Of a stretch of 49,881 nt of DNA, positions 40,224 through 48,421 are shown piece by piece (within the stretch, counting starts at the first letter, position 1; each line of letters starts with the position of its first letter). The position numbers and the translations under genes were made by a program. Source of the stretch: Alphaproteobacteria bacterium (GTDB lineage: Bacteria; Pseudomonadota; Alphaproteobacteria; Micropepsales; Micropepsaceae); assembly GCA_947474645.1 (NCBI GenBank), contig CANJJD010000018.1, positions 1 to 49,881 on the forward strand, given 5' to 3'. Under the pieces are notes generated by a model, which saw nothing but the letters and a program-made list of their open reading frames with translations, did no database searches and had not been told where the DNA came from.

Positions 40224-40486
40224 CCGGACTGTAGCGCGAGACTCTTCCTCGATCCCGGCAGGTGAAACCCGCTAACAGGAGGGTCCTGAATGGAAGATAC
40301 TCCGCCGGAAAGTAAGCCGGGCTTCGCCTGATGCGGAGCCAAGGCCCGGATCAAAAACCCGGACCTCCGCCACAAAATTGAAACTGAACAATGGGCGAAA
40401 GCCCATATCAAACAGTCCGGCCTGATGTCGGATACAAGAGTAAAACAGGTCCTGTCGGTAATCCGGCTGGGCCTGTTTTCTTTTGG
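40224..40486 (+). ncRNA. Candidate structured RNA, HEARO/OMEGA-RNA-like (tentative), ending in a terminator
   Basis: A gene-free interval with nested pairing. CCGGACTGT (40224-40232) pairs perfectly with ACAGTCCGG (40412-40420), closing a ~180-nt domain. Inside, GGAGGGTCC (40278-40286) pairs with GGACCTCC (40361-40368) with one bulged G. GGCTTCGC (40320-40327) pairs with GCGGAGCC (40333-40340). ATGGGC-GAAA-GCCCAT (40391-40406) is a GNRA hairpin. A terminator follows. The unpaired tract GTGAAACCCGCTAAC, the ACTGTAGC after the first strand and the TGAACA before the GNRA hairpin recall HEARO RNAs, which are the guide RNAs of IscB/IsrB elements. That likeness is from memory. No IscB or IsrB gene is present, so it would be an orphan copy. 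Other large RNA classes remain possible. Confidence 0.5.
40442..40486 (+). terminator. Rho-independent terminator of the structured RNA
   Basis: AAAACAGGTCC (40442-40452) pairs with GGGCCTGTTTT (40469-40479) through 11 pairs including one T-G wobble, followed by CTTTT. It ends about 115 bases before the lipoprotein start on the same strand. It indicates that a transcript from the plus strand is meant to stop here, independent of the following gene. Confidence 0.75.
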
Positions 40487-40599
40487 ATAATCACATTTGT
40501 TCCGTTCCTTTTGTAATGTGTGCGGCGATTTTCGCGTTGCAATAATTTGAAGGATAAATAGGGTTTGCCGTGGGCAGGGGCTGATTTAATGAGTCCCTC

Positions 40600-41244
40600 A
40601 TGTCCAAGACTCCCGTCCTCTCTGTCGTCCTGTTGTGCGCCGCCCTGATGGCGGGTTGCACGACCGCCCGCTCCACCGCGCCATTGCGCACCGCCAGCGA
40701 GCAGCTTCTGATTTCCGCCGCCGCCGACCGCGCCGCCTCACAATTGTCACTGGCGATCCCCAAGGGCACGCGGATATTCGTGGATACCCGCTTTTTCCAG
40801 GGCTATGACGAGGGCTATTCCATCGCGGCCATCCGCGCCCAGATGCTCAAAAGCGGCTTGATGTTGATGGATGACCGCGCCCAGGCCGAAGCGGTGGTGA
40901 TGGTGTCGTCCGGGGCGCTCTCGACCGACCAGAAATCGCTGCTGATCGGCCTGCCGCAGCTCACAGTGCCCTATATCCCGGTGGGCAATTCGGTGACGGT
41001 GCCGGAAATAGCGCTGTTCAAGCAGGCCGAGGAAAAGGGCGTCGCCAAATTCGTAGCCACCGGTTACGACGCCAAGACCGGCAAGCTCTTGGCCACCACC
41101 AATCCGCGCTATGGCTTTGCCCACAATACCAATCAAACGGTGCTGCTGTTTTTCTCCTGGGCGACGGGCGACGTTGTCCCGCCGGGGGTGGACCAGAAGG
41201 CGCTGTCGTTCCAGACCCTGACAAGCATGCTTCCCGGGAATTGA
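40600..41244 (+). CDS. Predicted lipoprotein, unknown function
   Basis: A 214-residue protein with a lipoprotein signal peptide (LMAGC, Cys20). The mature part has a mixed alpha/beta pattern with an RIFVDTRFFQGYDEGYSIAAIRAQM segment, GYDAKTGKLLATTNPRYGFAHNT and VLLFFSWATGDVVPPGVD. It resembles a recently defined family of proteobacterial lipoproteins (from memory DUF6655), whose role is unknown. It probably sits at the outer membrane. Its TGA overlaps a TTG-started relic of an arabinofuranosidase. Confidence 0.8.
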   Translation: MSKTPVLSVVLLCAALMAGCTTARSTAPLRTASEQLLISAAADRAASQLSLAIPKGTRIFVDTRFFQGYDEGYSIAAIRAQMLKSGLMLMDDRAQAEAVVMVSSGALSTDQKSLLIGLPQLTVPYIPVGNSVTVPEIALFKQAEEKGVAKFVATGYDAKTGKLLATTNPRYGFAHNTNQTVLLFFSWATGDVVPPGVDQKALSFQTLTSMLPGN

Positions 41245-41531
41245 TTTGCTCGTCGCTCCCGTTCGCGGCGATGGTGGATGTGTCGGCGGCGCGCGGCAAG
41301 GATGGTAAGCTGTACCTGGTCAACACCGATCCCAGCCATGCGGTGCAGGTGATCACCAACCTGACGGGCAGCGCAAAGGGGCGTATCCTCACCGCCTTCG
41401 CCATGGATGCGCATAACAGCTTTGCGGCGCCTAACATGGTGCGCCCGTTGCCGTTCAAGAACAGCAACACCGACGGCAAGCTGGCATTTGATATGCCGGC
41501 GAAGTCCGTCGCGGTCGTGGCCGTTGACTAG
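41241..41531 (+). pseudogene. Relic of GH51 alpha-L-arabinofuranosidase, C-terminal end only
   Basis: About 96 codons whose product matches the C-terminal beta domain of GH51 enzymes: AARGKDGKLYLVNTDPSHAVQV, GRILTAFAMDAHNSFAAPNMVRP and a final FDMPAKSVAVVAVD. The catalytic barrel is missing. There is no plausible start: the frame begins with TTG overlapping the previous stop, and the upstream DNA encodes an unrelated lipoprotein. It abuts the convergent aldose 1-epimerase gene. The simplest reading is that a deletion removed most of a pentose-utilisation gene and joined its tail to the lipoprotein gene. Confidence 0.75.
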
Positions 41532-42653
41532 CTACTTGGCGCTGAACTTGTAGACCATGGTGTTGAGGTAGGTCTGGCCGGGATTGAGCCGCGCGCTGGG
41601 AAAGTCGGCATGGTTGGGCGAATCCGGGAACACGCCCGGCTCCAGGCAGATGGCGTCACCCTGGCGATAGCTGCGCTGGCCCTTGCCGAAGAAAGTCCCG
41701 TCCATGAAGTTGCCGGTATAGAACTGGATGCCCGGCGCGCTGACGCGCATTTCCATGGTGCGGCCCGACACCGGATCGGTCACCACCGCCGCCGGGCGCA
41801 AGGTGCCCGGCGCGCCGTCCACGATGAAATTGTGATCATAGCCGCGGCCATAGCGGATCTGCTGGTCGCGCGCATCGCGGATGCGGTCGCCCACGCGGGC
41901 AGCCTTGCGGAAGTCGAAGGGCGTGCCGGCCACGGCGCGGCGCTCGCCGGTAGGGATCAGGGTGGCATCCACCGGGGTGAAGCGCGCCGCATTCAGGGTG
42001 ACCATGTTGCCCATCACGTCGCGGGCGTCATTGCCCGACAGGTTGAAATAGGAATGGTTGGTCAGGTTCAGCACCGTGGGCTTTGAGGTGGTGGCGCGGT
42101 AATCCAGGCGAAGTTCGTTCTGCTCGTTCAGCGAATAGGTGGCGGTGACTTTCAGCTCGCCGGGAAAGCCTTCCTCGCCATCGGCGCTGACATAGGACAT
42201 CACCACCTTGGCATCCGGGCCGCTGGAAACCGAGTCGATCTTCCACACCCGCTTGTCGAAGCCCTTGGGGCCGCCATGCAGGGCGTTGGGGCCGTCATTG
42301 CTGGACAGCGTGTAGCTCTTGCCGTCAATGGAGAACTTGCCCTTGGCGATACGGTTGGCAAAGCGGCCGACCGAGACGCCGAAATAGTTGGGACGGGTGA
42401 GATATTCCTGGGCGGTGTCATAGCCCAGCACCACGTCCTCCTTTTTGCCGCCGCGGTCGGGCACGATCAGGGCCTGCAGCGCCGCGCCCAGGGTGATGAC
42501 TTTCGCGCTCATTCCGGCGGCGTTGGTCAGGGTCACCGCTTCGATCTTGCTGCCGTCCGACAAGGCGCCGAAGCCGGCCCGGGTGGCGCTGGCGGCCAGG
42601 GCGTGAGAGCTGCACGCCATCAGGCAGGCCGCGCCGAGAATTGCGTATTTCAT
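41532..42653 (-). CDS. galM: Aldose 1-epimerase (mutarotase), exported
   Basis: A 373-residue protein from ATG 42653, which has GGAGGGG just upstream and begins a signal peptide (MKYAILGAACLMACSSHALAAS). An upstream ATG would add 17 unlikely residues. Family marks are FGVSVGRFANRIAKGKF, the catalytic His in NLTNHSYFNLSG, YDHNFI and the catalytic Glu in LEPGVFPDSPNH. It interconverts alpha and beta anomers of sugars such as galactose, arabinose or xylose, here in the periplasm. The adjacent GH51 relic suggests a former arabinose-polymer locus. It is divergent from recQ. Confidence 0.92.
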   Translation of the reverse strand: MKYAILGAACLMACSSHALAASATRAGFGALSDGSKIEAVTLTNAAGMSAKVITLGAALQALIVPDRGGKKEDVVLGYDTAQEYLTRPNYFGVSVGRFANRIAKGKFSIDGKSYTLSSNDGPNALHGGPKGFDKRVWKIDSVSSGPDAKVVMSYVSADGEEGFPGELKVTATYSLNEQNELRLDYRATTSKPTVLNLTNHSYFNLSGNDARDVMGNMVTLNAARFTPVDATLIPTGERRAVAGTPFDFRKAARVGDRIRDARDQQIRYGRGYDHNFIVDGAPGTLRPAAVVTDPVSGRTMEMRVSAPGIQFYTGNFMDGTFFGKGQRSYRQGDAICLEPGVFPDSPNHADFPSARLNPGQTYLNTMVYKFSAK

Positions 42654-42748
42654 GATCCCCTCCATCTTTTGGCGCCCAATATTCCGGCAAACCCGGATGC
42701 ACACAAGCCCACGGCTGGAAGATCGCCGGCCCGTGTTATAAGGCCCGC

Positions 42749-44548
<1,800 letters not shown>

Positions 44549-44608
44549 CCGTTAAGCCGTTCGCGATTTGCTGCCCATGGCATTTTGCAGACAGCTCTGG
44601 AGGGATTG

Positions 44609-44695
44609 CGAAAAATCGGCTGGGCCGATTTTTCGTCCTCGCTTTGCTCGGATCGCTCGCTGCGCTCGCGCCCAAAATCGGCTGTTGCCGATTTT
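44609..44695. repeat. Twin AAATCGGC/GCCGATTT hairpins after recQ
   Basis: CGAAAAATCGGC (44609-44620) pairs perfectly with GCCGATTTTTCG (44624-44635) around tgg. Then AAAATCGGC (44674-44682) pairs with GCCGATTTT (44687-44695) around tgtt. The spacer is full of CGCTCG-like steps. The first hairpin with its T-run can end recQ transcription. The related sequence of the two stems suggests a dispersed intergenic repeat. It ends 11 bases before the left edge of the integrative element. Confidence 0.6.
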
Positions 44696-44705
44696 GTCGA
44701 ACAAG

Positions 44706-44718
44706 GGTGCCGGAGGGA
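44706..44718. repeat. attL, 13-bp direct repeat copy
   Basis: GGTGCCGGAGGGA, identical to the tRNA-Ser end at 47509-47521. The flanks differ beyond these 13 bases (AAG before and CCA after here), so the core is no longer than this. Confidence 0.75.
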
Positions 44719-45078
44719 CCATACCATATGAACCAGATCAGTTACTTGTATTGGCTAACCCCGAAAACCTCTCCCAATACATTCCAATAGCTTACTTCGC
44801 GATTGGCTAACGGGAACCGGTACTCAGTTCAGAACGGCGGCTTCGCAAATGCCAAGGTCTTCCTCCCGGTTCGGCGTCAATCCAAAGGAACTAGCGGATC
44901 GAGCGCAACCCTAACCCTCCGTATGATTGTGGACACAAGTGCTCTACAATGCCCCTGCGTCCGATTGCGACAACGGTGGCCTTGCTGAACCCCGGACCAA
45001 CGGTGGTACAATAGGAGAACGAAGCAGCCGAAGCTCCGCACTTGGCGCACCCAAACCCCGCCGGGAACACTGGAAACT
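44719..45078. other. Left non-coding part of the integrative element
   Basis: About 360 bases with no supportable gene. It contains two ATTGGCTAAC repeats (see that entry) and a TACAAT box with AGGAG near 45010, which could serve the methyltransferase fragment. Short open frames here show no recognisable protein; they may be debris of deleted cargo. Confidence 0.4.
44750..44811 (+). repeat. ATTGGCTAAC repeats inside left end (candidate arm sites)
   Basis: ATTGGCTAACC at 44750-44760 and ATTGGCTAACG at 44802-44812 (10-base core shared). The same word recurs at the right end of the element (47431-47440 and, inverted, 47451-47460). Short repeats just inside both ends of a tyrosine-integrase element are typical arm-type binding sites for integrase or excisionase. 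Confidence 0.5.
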
Positions 45079-45462
45079 ATGAATTTTATTGAAGACCAGA
45101 CAGCACAGAAACTTCGCGGGGGCTATTACACACCAGACGACCTGGCAGGTTTTCTCGCGGCGTGGGTAAACGAGATCTCCCCTCAAAATTTGCTCGAGCC
45201 GAGTTGTGGAGATGGGGTCTTCATTAAGGCGCTCGCTCAGTCGGGGATTGATCGCAGAGCTAAGATCACATGCTTTGAACTAGATAAGACCGAGGCATCT
45301 AAGGCTAAGAGCAGTGCGTCTTCTAGTTCTCTCAAAAATGTAGATGTTCGTGCGGAAGATTTCCTTGGCTGGGCCGAAAAAGCACTGGACCATAAAAATA
45401 AGAAGATGGCGTTTGACGCGGTTGTGGGTAATCCGCCCTTCGTGCGGTATCAATATGCTTGA
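45079..45462 (+). pseudogene. N-terminal fragment of an N6-adenine DNA methyltransferase (Eco57I-like)
   Basis: A 127-codon frame with GGYYTPDDLAGFLAAWV, SAM motif I LLEPSCGDGVF (38-48) and catalytic motif IV VVGNPPFVRYQY (115-126). It stops one residue later. Full-length relatives run several hundred residues further with a target-recognition region. The remaining sequence to the next gene does not continue the family. The enzyme is therefore truncated and almost certainly inactive as a methyltransferase, probably trimmed when the element lost cargo. Relatives occur in phage-like restriction or defence modules. Confidence 0.75.
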
Positions 45463-45573
45463 GGGCCGGTAATCATCGACAGGTCCGGCAATGAGACATA
45501 CCTTTGAGGCGTCGCTTACGCGATCACTAGCGCAGTGCATCGCAAGTCTATTCACTTCGCTCGCGGGCACGCC

Positions 45574-46215
45574 ATGAGCGGCCTAGTCGTGGGCTGGGCC
45601 ATGGAGCAGACTACTGGCTCCCCTTTCGCCAAGCTTATCTTGGTCAAGCTTGCAGAGCATTCAGACGAGCAAGGCTACACCCATCCCGGCATTCCGCGCA
45701 TTGCCAGGGATACGGAGATCGCACCGTCCACTATCTATAAGCACCTCAAGCACCTAAAGGAGGTCGAGCTTGTCCAATCGGTCAAGATCATGAAGACCAA
45801 CAAGCGCGGGGCGCGATACTACGTGCGCGGCTATCGATTGCCCGTCCCTGAGTTTCCACGTCGTGGAGCTTCCGTTAAGGACGCTCCACCACATGGGAAA
45901 CTCCGTCTACGTGGCGGAGCCCCTGGTCTACGTGGTGGAGCCCCTAGTACAGAACCGTCATCCGAACCGTCATTTACCCCTCCCGCATTCATCGCGCCGC
46001 CTCTTAAGGCGCGCGTTGAACGGCTCCGAGAGATTATCGGGCACAGTAAGTTCGATGCGTGGTTTCAAAACGCAAATTTCCTTGACGGGCCATGCATCGC
46101 CTTACCCAGCCCAGCGCGTCTGAATTGGGTCCAAGGGAAATTTTCTGACGCAATTCGGGAGGTGTTCGGTCAAGCTTGCCTAATCCGCCTAGCATCAGCC
46201 GACGAACTGCCATGA
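45574..46215 (+). CDS. HTH protein with DnaA-N-like C-terminal domain, putative replication initiator
   Basis: About 213 residues from ATG 45574 (MSGLVVGWAMEQTTGSP). The N-terminal half is a winged HTH (KLILVKLAEHSDEQGYTHPGIPRIARDTEIAPSTIYKHLKHL). The middle is a low-complexity linker, and the C-terminal ~65 residues (VERLREIIGHSKFDAWFQNANFL...) resemble the DnaA N-terminal domain, which binds helicase in true initiators. Proteins of this layout are found in prophages and plasmid-like elements and are thought to start replication. Tandem DNA repeats occur in the linker-coding part. The stop overlaps the next start by ATGA. Alternatively it is a regulator. Confidence 0.65.
   Translation: MSGLVVGWAMEQTTGSPFAKLILVKLAEHSDEQGYTHPGIPRIARDTEIAPSTIYKHLKHLKEVELVQSVKIMKTNKRGARYYVRGYRLPVPEFPRRGASVKDAPPHGKLRLRGGAPGLRGGAPSTEPSSEPSFTPPAFIAPPLKARVERLREIIGHSKFDAWFQNANFLDGPCIALPSPARLNWVQGKFSDAIREVFGQACLIRLASADELP
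45905..45946 (+). repeat. Tandem 21-bp repeats within the initiator-like gene
   Basis: Two adjacent 21-bp copies, 45905-45925 and 45926-45946, share GTCTACGTGG at their starts and GGAGCCCCT later, and differ at only two positions. A related CCACGTCGTGGAGC lies at 45856-45869, and an inverted GCTCCACCAC at 45883-45892. In protein they give LRGGAP repeats. Repeats inside an initiator gene are how lambda's O gene carries its origin. Confidence 0.6.
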
Positions 46216-46385
46216 CGTATTCATACGTCGGCATCAGCCCCACAAAGTTTGACCAGCTTGTTGCCGATGGCAGAATGCCGAAAGCCAAACAGATCGATGG
46301 CCGGAAAGTGTGGGACGTGCGTGAGATCGACCCTGCGTTTGAAGAACTGGGTGCCAGCGATACATCGTGGGGCGATGTGTCATGA
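46212..46385 (+). CDS. Small excisionase/AlpA-like DNA-binding protein
   Basis: A 57-residue protein (MTYSYVGISPTKFDQLVADGRMPKAK...DGRKVWDVREID) with the layout of a MerR-type/AlpA HTH: a short helix-turn-helix, then a wing with WDVREIDPAF. Such proteins control excision direction or integrase expression. The start ATG overlaps the upstream stop, and its own TGA overlaps the integrase ATG, so the three are translated together. That it is the Xis of this element is an inference from position. Confidence 0.75.
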   Translation: MTYSYVGISPTKFDQLVADGRMPKAKQIDGRKVWDVREIDPAFEELGASDTSWGDVS

Positions 46386-47476
46386 AGGTGCGGAAATACC
46401 TAAAGGGTGTTTCTGAGTTCACCGATCGACATGGTACCTTACGTATCCGTGGCCGCCGCGCCGGTTGGCCGACTTATTACTTCAAGTACCGTCCGCCGTG
46501 CGAGGCCTTCGAGGAAGAGCTTCGCAATTGGCAAGCTCGTGAAATCCAGCGCCCCGCCGTTGGTGTGGATCGCGTGGAGCCCGGCACGATCTCGGCGCTG
46601 GTCGCGCGTTACTACCGCTCCGCGGAATATTGGAAATTGGAGAAATCGACCCAAGCCACCTATCGCGGGATACTCGAACGCTTTCGTCAGGAACACGGCC
46701 ACCGCACGGTTGTCGGGCTGGACAAGCAAGCGGTCCGGAAGCTTGTTGAGGCTAAGCGCGAGAAGCCGTGGGCTGCCAACAACTTTCTCAAGCTGCTGCG
46801 CGTCTTAATACGCTTTGCCATCGAAGAGGACATGCGCCGCGACGACCCCACGGTGGGAGTGCGGCCCATTGGAAGTAAGACCACCGGCCATCATAGCTGG
46901 ACCGAGGAAGAAATAGCCCAGTTCGAGCAGACGCACGCGGTGGGCACGCGGGCGCGGCTGGCATTTGCTCTACTGCTTTATACCGGCCAGCGCCGCAGCG
47001 ATGTGATCCGTATGGGGCGGCAGCATATTAAAGACGGGAGTATCGCCGTGCGGCAGCAGAAGACGGGGGCGGCGCTGGAAATCCCCATCCATCCGGAACT
47101 CGCGCGCATCATCACGGCCACGCCATCCGACCATCTCACCTTTCTGGTGACGAACGAGCGCGGCAAGTCCAAGCCATTCACCGCGCCGGGGTTCACTAAT
47201 TGGTTTCGTGAGATGTGCCGCAAAGCGGGCCTGCCGCATTGTTCAGCCCACGGTCTTCGCAAGGCGCTGGCGCGGCGTTTGGCGGAAGCCGGATGCTCCG
47301 AGCATGAGATCGCCGCCATCACTGGCCATCGCAGCTTGCAGGAGGTTCGCCGCTATACCCAGGCTGCCAGCCAGATTGTTCTGGCCCGGCGCGCGATGGA
47401 GGCCATACCAAGCCCGAACGCAGAACAAAAATTGGCTACCCCATCGAAGCGGTTAGCCAAAAAGCGCTTTAAGTAA
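46382..47476 (+). CDS. Tyrosine-type site-specific integrase
   Basis: A 364-residue integrase from ATG 46382, the start that gives ATGA coupling to the upstream gene. A SAM-like core-binding domain lies at ~70-155 and the catalytic domain follows. The catalytic residues are Arg204 or its neighbour (YTGQRRSD), Lys227, His290 and Arg293 (AHGLRKAL), His316 (TGHRS) and nucleophile Tyr325 (RRYTQAAS). All are in place, so the enzyme looks functional. Located next to tRNA-Ser, it presumably uses the tRNA 3' end as its attachment site. Repeats at its 3' end may be its arm sites. Confidence 0.93.
   Translation: MKVRKYLKGVSEFTDRHGTLRIRGRRAGWPTYYFKYRPPCEAFEEELRNWQAREIQRPAVGVDRVEPGTISALVARYYRSAEYWKLEKSTQATYRGILERFRQEHGHRTVVGLDKQAVRKLVEAKREKPWAANNFLKLLRVLIRFAIEEDMRRDDPTVGVRPIGSKTTGHHSWTEEEIAQFEQTHAVGTRARLAFALLLYTGQRRSDVIRMGRQHIKDGSIAVRQQKTGAALEIPIHPELARIITATPSDHLTFLVTNERGKSKPFTAPGFTNWFREMCRKAGLPHCSAHGLRKALARRLAEAGCSEHEIAAITGHRSLQEVRRYTQAASQIVLARRAMEAIPSPNAEQKLATPSKRLAKKRFK
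47431..47460. repeat. Right-end copies of the ATTGGCTAAC repeat
   Basis: ATTGGCTACC at 47431-47440 and GGTTAGCCAA, the inverted form of TTGGCTAACC, at 47451-47460. Both lie in the last codons of the integrase gene and match the words at 44750 and 44802 at the other end. The word ends 48 bases from the tRNA core repeat. Confidence 0.5.
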
Positions 47477-47504
47477 TTGGAATTGCTTTCCCCGATGGGA
47501 AGGG

Positions 47505-47598
47505 TGGCGGTGCCGGAGGGATTCGAACCCTCGATACGGCTTTACAACCGTATAACGGTTTAGCAAACCGCCGCCTTCAGCCTCTCGGCCACAGCACC
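47505..47598 (-). tRNA. tRNA-Ser(GCU), attachment site of the integrative element
   Basis: On the minus strand GGTGCTG pairs with CGGCACC as acceptor stem. The anticodon loop TTTGCTAAA gives anticodon GCU, for AGC/AGU serine codons. There is a long variable arm (ATACGGTTGTAAAGCCGTAT) typical of tRNA-Ser, a T-arm GAGGGTTCGAATCCCTC and an encoded CCA at the end. All arms are complete, so integration at 47509-47521 kept the tRNA functional. Confidence 0.95.
47509..47521. repeat. attR, 13-bp direct repeat copy within tRNA-Ser
   Basis: GGTGCCGGAGGGA, the tRNA acceptor stem plus part of the T-stem on the opposite strand. It is identical to 44706-44718. The integrase gene ends 32 bases before it. 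Confidence 0.75.
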
Positions 47599-47898
47599 AT
47601 CCAGAACTTCGGCCGCGCTACCGGCCGAAGACCGCCACCAAACGGTGCGGGAACGGCGCCCTTTTGCCCTAGATTGGACTGGGGCTCAAGGCGGCTTGTT
47701 GGCCGGTAAATGCCCGTTTTTGCCGGTTTTTGCCCCCAGAAAGCATCGAATTCTTGCGCTGCGGCATCAATAGCGCCTTGCCAGCCCCCGGGGCCGGGCG
47801 CAGCATCCTCTCATGACCGGGAAGAACCCGGCCGGTTTTGCGCTTCGCCCGTGAGATCGAGACGAAGCGCCCAACAATGCGTGTTGAGGAGCATCGTC
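47599..47898. other. Intergenic region between tRNA-Ser and CBS gene
   Basis: About 300 bases with the tRNA promoter region (minus strand) and the CBS gene leader. A local repeat of tttttgcc occurs near 47717-47733. No protein, RNA or mobile feature is recognised; the long in-frame extension of the CBS gene has no start signal. Confidence 0.4.
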
Positions 47899-48336
47899 AT
47901 GCAAGTCAGGCATATCCTGCAGGGCAAGGGACGCGACGTCGTCACCATCACTTCCACTGCCACCGTCTGCGACGCCGCCAAGCTGCTGACCGCCAAGAAA
48001 ATCGGTGCGTTGGTGGTCAAGGACAAGAGCGGAAAGCTCAGCGGCATTATTTCCGAACGCGACCTGGTGCGCGCCATGGCCAATGGCGGCGCCGATTGCT
48101 TCACCGATCCGGTCAGCGCCCATATGACGCCGGCGCCGGAAACCTGCGTCGAGAACGACCCGGTGGAAAGCGTGATGGAAGTCATGACCCGCGGCCGTTT
48201 CCGCCATGTCCCCGTTCTGGACGACAGCAAGTCGCTGTGCGGCATGGTCTCGATCGGCGACGTGGTGAAGACCCGTATCGCCGAAACCGTCAATGAAGCC
48301 GCGGCTTTGCGCGATTATATCAGCGCCGCGGTCTAG
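47899..48336 (+). CDS. CBS-domain protein
   Basis: A 145-residue protein from ATG 47899 with GAGGA upstream. It consists of two CBS domains (MQVRHILQGKGRDVVTITSTATV...IISERDLVRAMANGG, and VSAHMTPAPETCVENDPVESVMEVM...GMVSIGDVVKTRI). Stand-alone CBS pairs bind adenine nucleotides and often sense energy state. The partner it controls is unknown. Confidence 0.92.
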   Translation: MQVRHILQGKGRDVVTITSTATVCDAAKLLTAKKIGALVVKDKSGKLSGIISERDLVRAMANGGADCFTDPVSAHMTPAPETCVENDPVESVMEVMTRGRFRHVPVLDDSKSLCGMVSIGDVVKTRIAETVNEAAALRDYISAAV

Positions 48337-48421
48337 GGAACTTCAGGTTCCATGTCATGGTGGGCGGAACCGCCTTTGGTTCCGCACGTTCCTTTGGCAG
48401 AACGCCCCAAAGGAGTACGCC

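Larger units (their letters stand above)
44706..47521. mobile_element. Compact integrative element in tRNA-Ser(GCU)
   Basis: GGTGCCGGAGGGA occurs at 44706-44718 and again at 47509-47521. The right copy is the acceptor/T-stem end of tRNA-Ser, and the integrase gene ends 28 bases from the tRNA. This is the classic layout of an element integrated at a tRNA 3' end. Within the ~2.8 kb lie a truncated DNA methyltransferase, an initiator-like gene, an excisionase-like gene and an integrase, the last three joined by ATGA overlaps. The interior is visibly less GC-rich than the flanks. There are no structural or conjugation genes, so it is a minimal or deleted element, possibly a satellite. Confidence 0.8.

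Noticed and set aside
40049-40411. 120-codon minus-strand frame over the structured region
   Set aside because: Composition is random-looking with no domain or ribosome site; the DNA is better explained by base-paired stems and a terminator on the plus strand.
40088-40486. RNase P RNA, tmRNA, SRP RNA or 6S RNA
   Set aside because: None of the conserved words of these RNAs (for example GAGGAAAGTCC, ACAGAACCCGGCTTA or the SRP GGAAGG loop context) is present.
40088-40486. Retron or group II intron
   Set aside because: No reverse transcriptase gene nearby and no recognisable intron domain V.
39901-40599. Cobalamin riboswitch for the TonB receptor
   Set aside because: On the minus strand only an ACCTGCC-like word fits; the other conserved B12-box elements are missing.
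45856-45946. CRISPR array
   Set aside because: Tandem 21-bp copies without spacers, in frame within a gene, and no cas genes.
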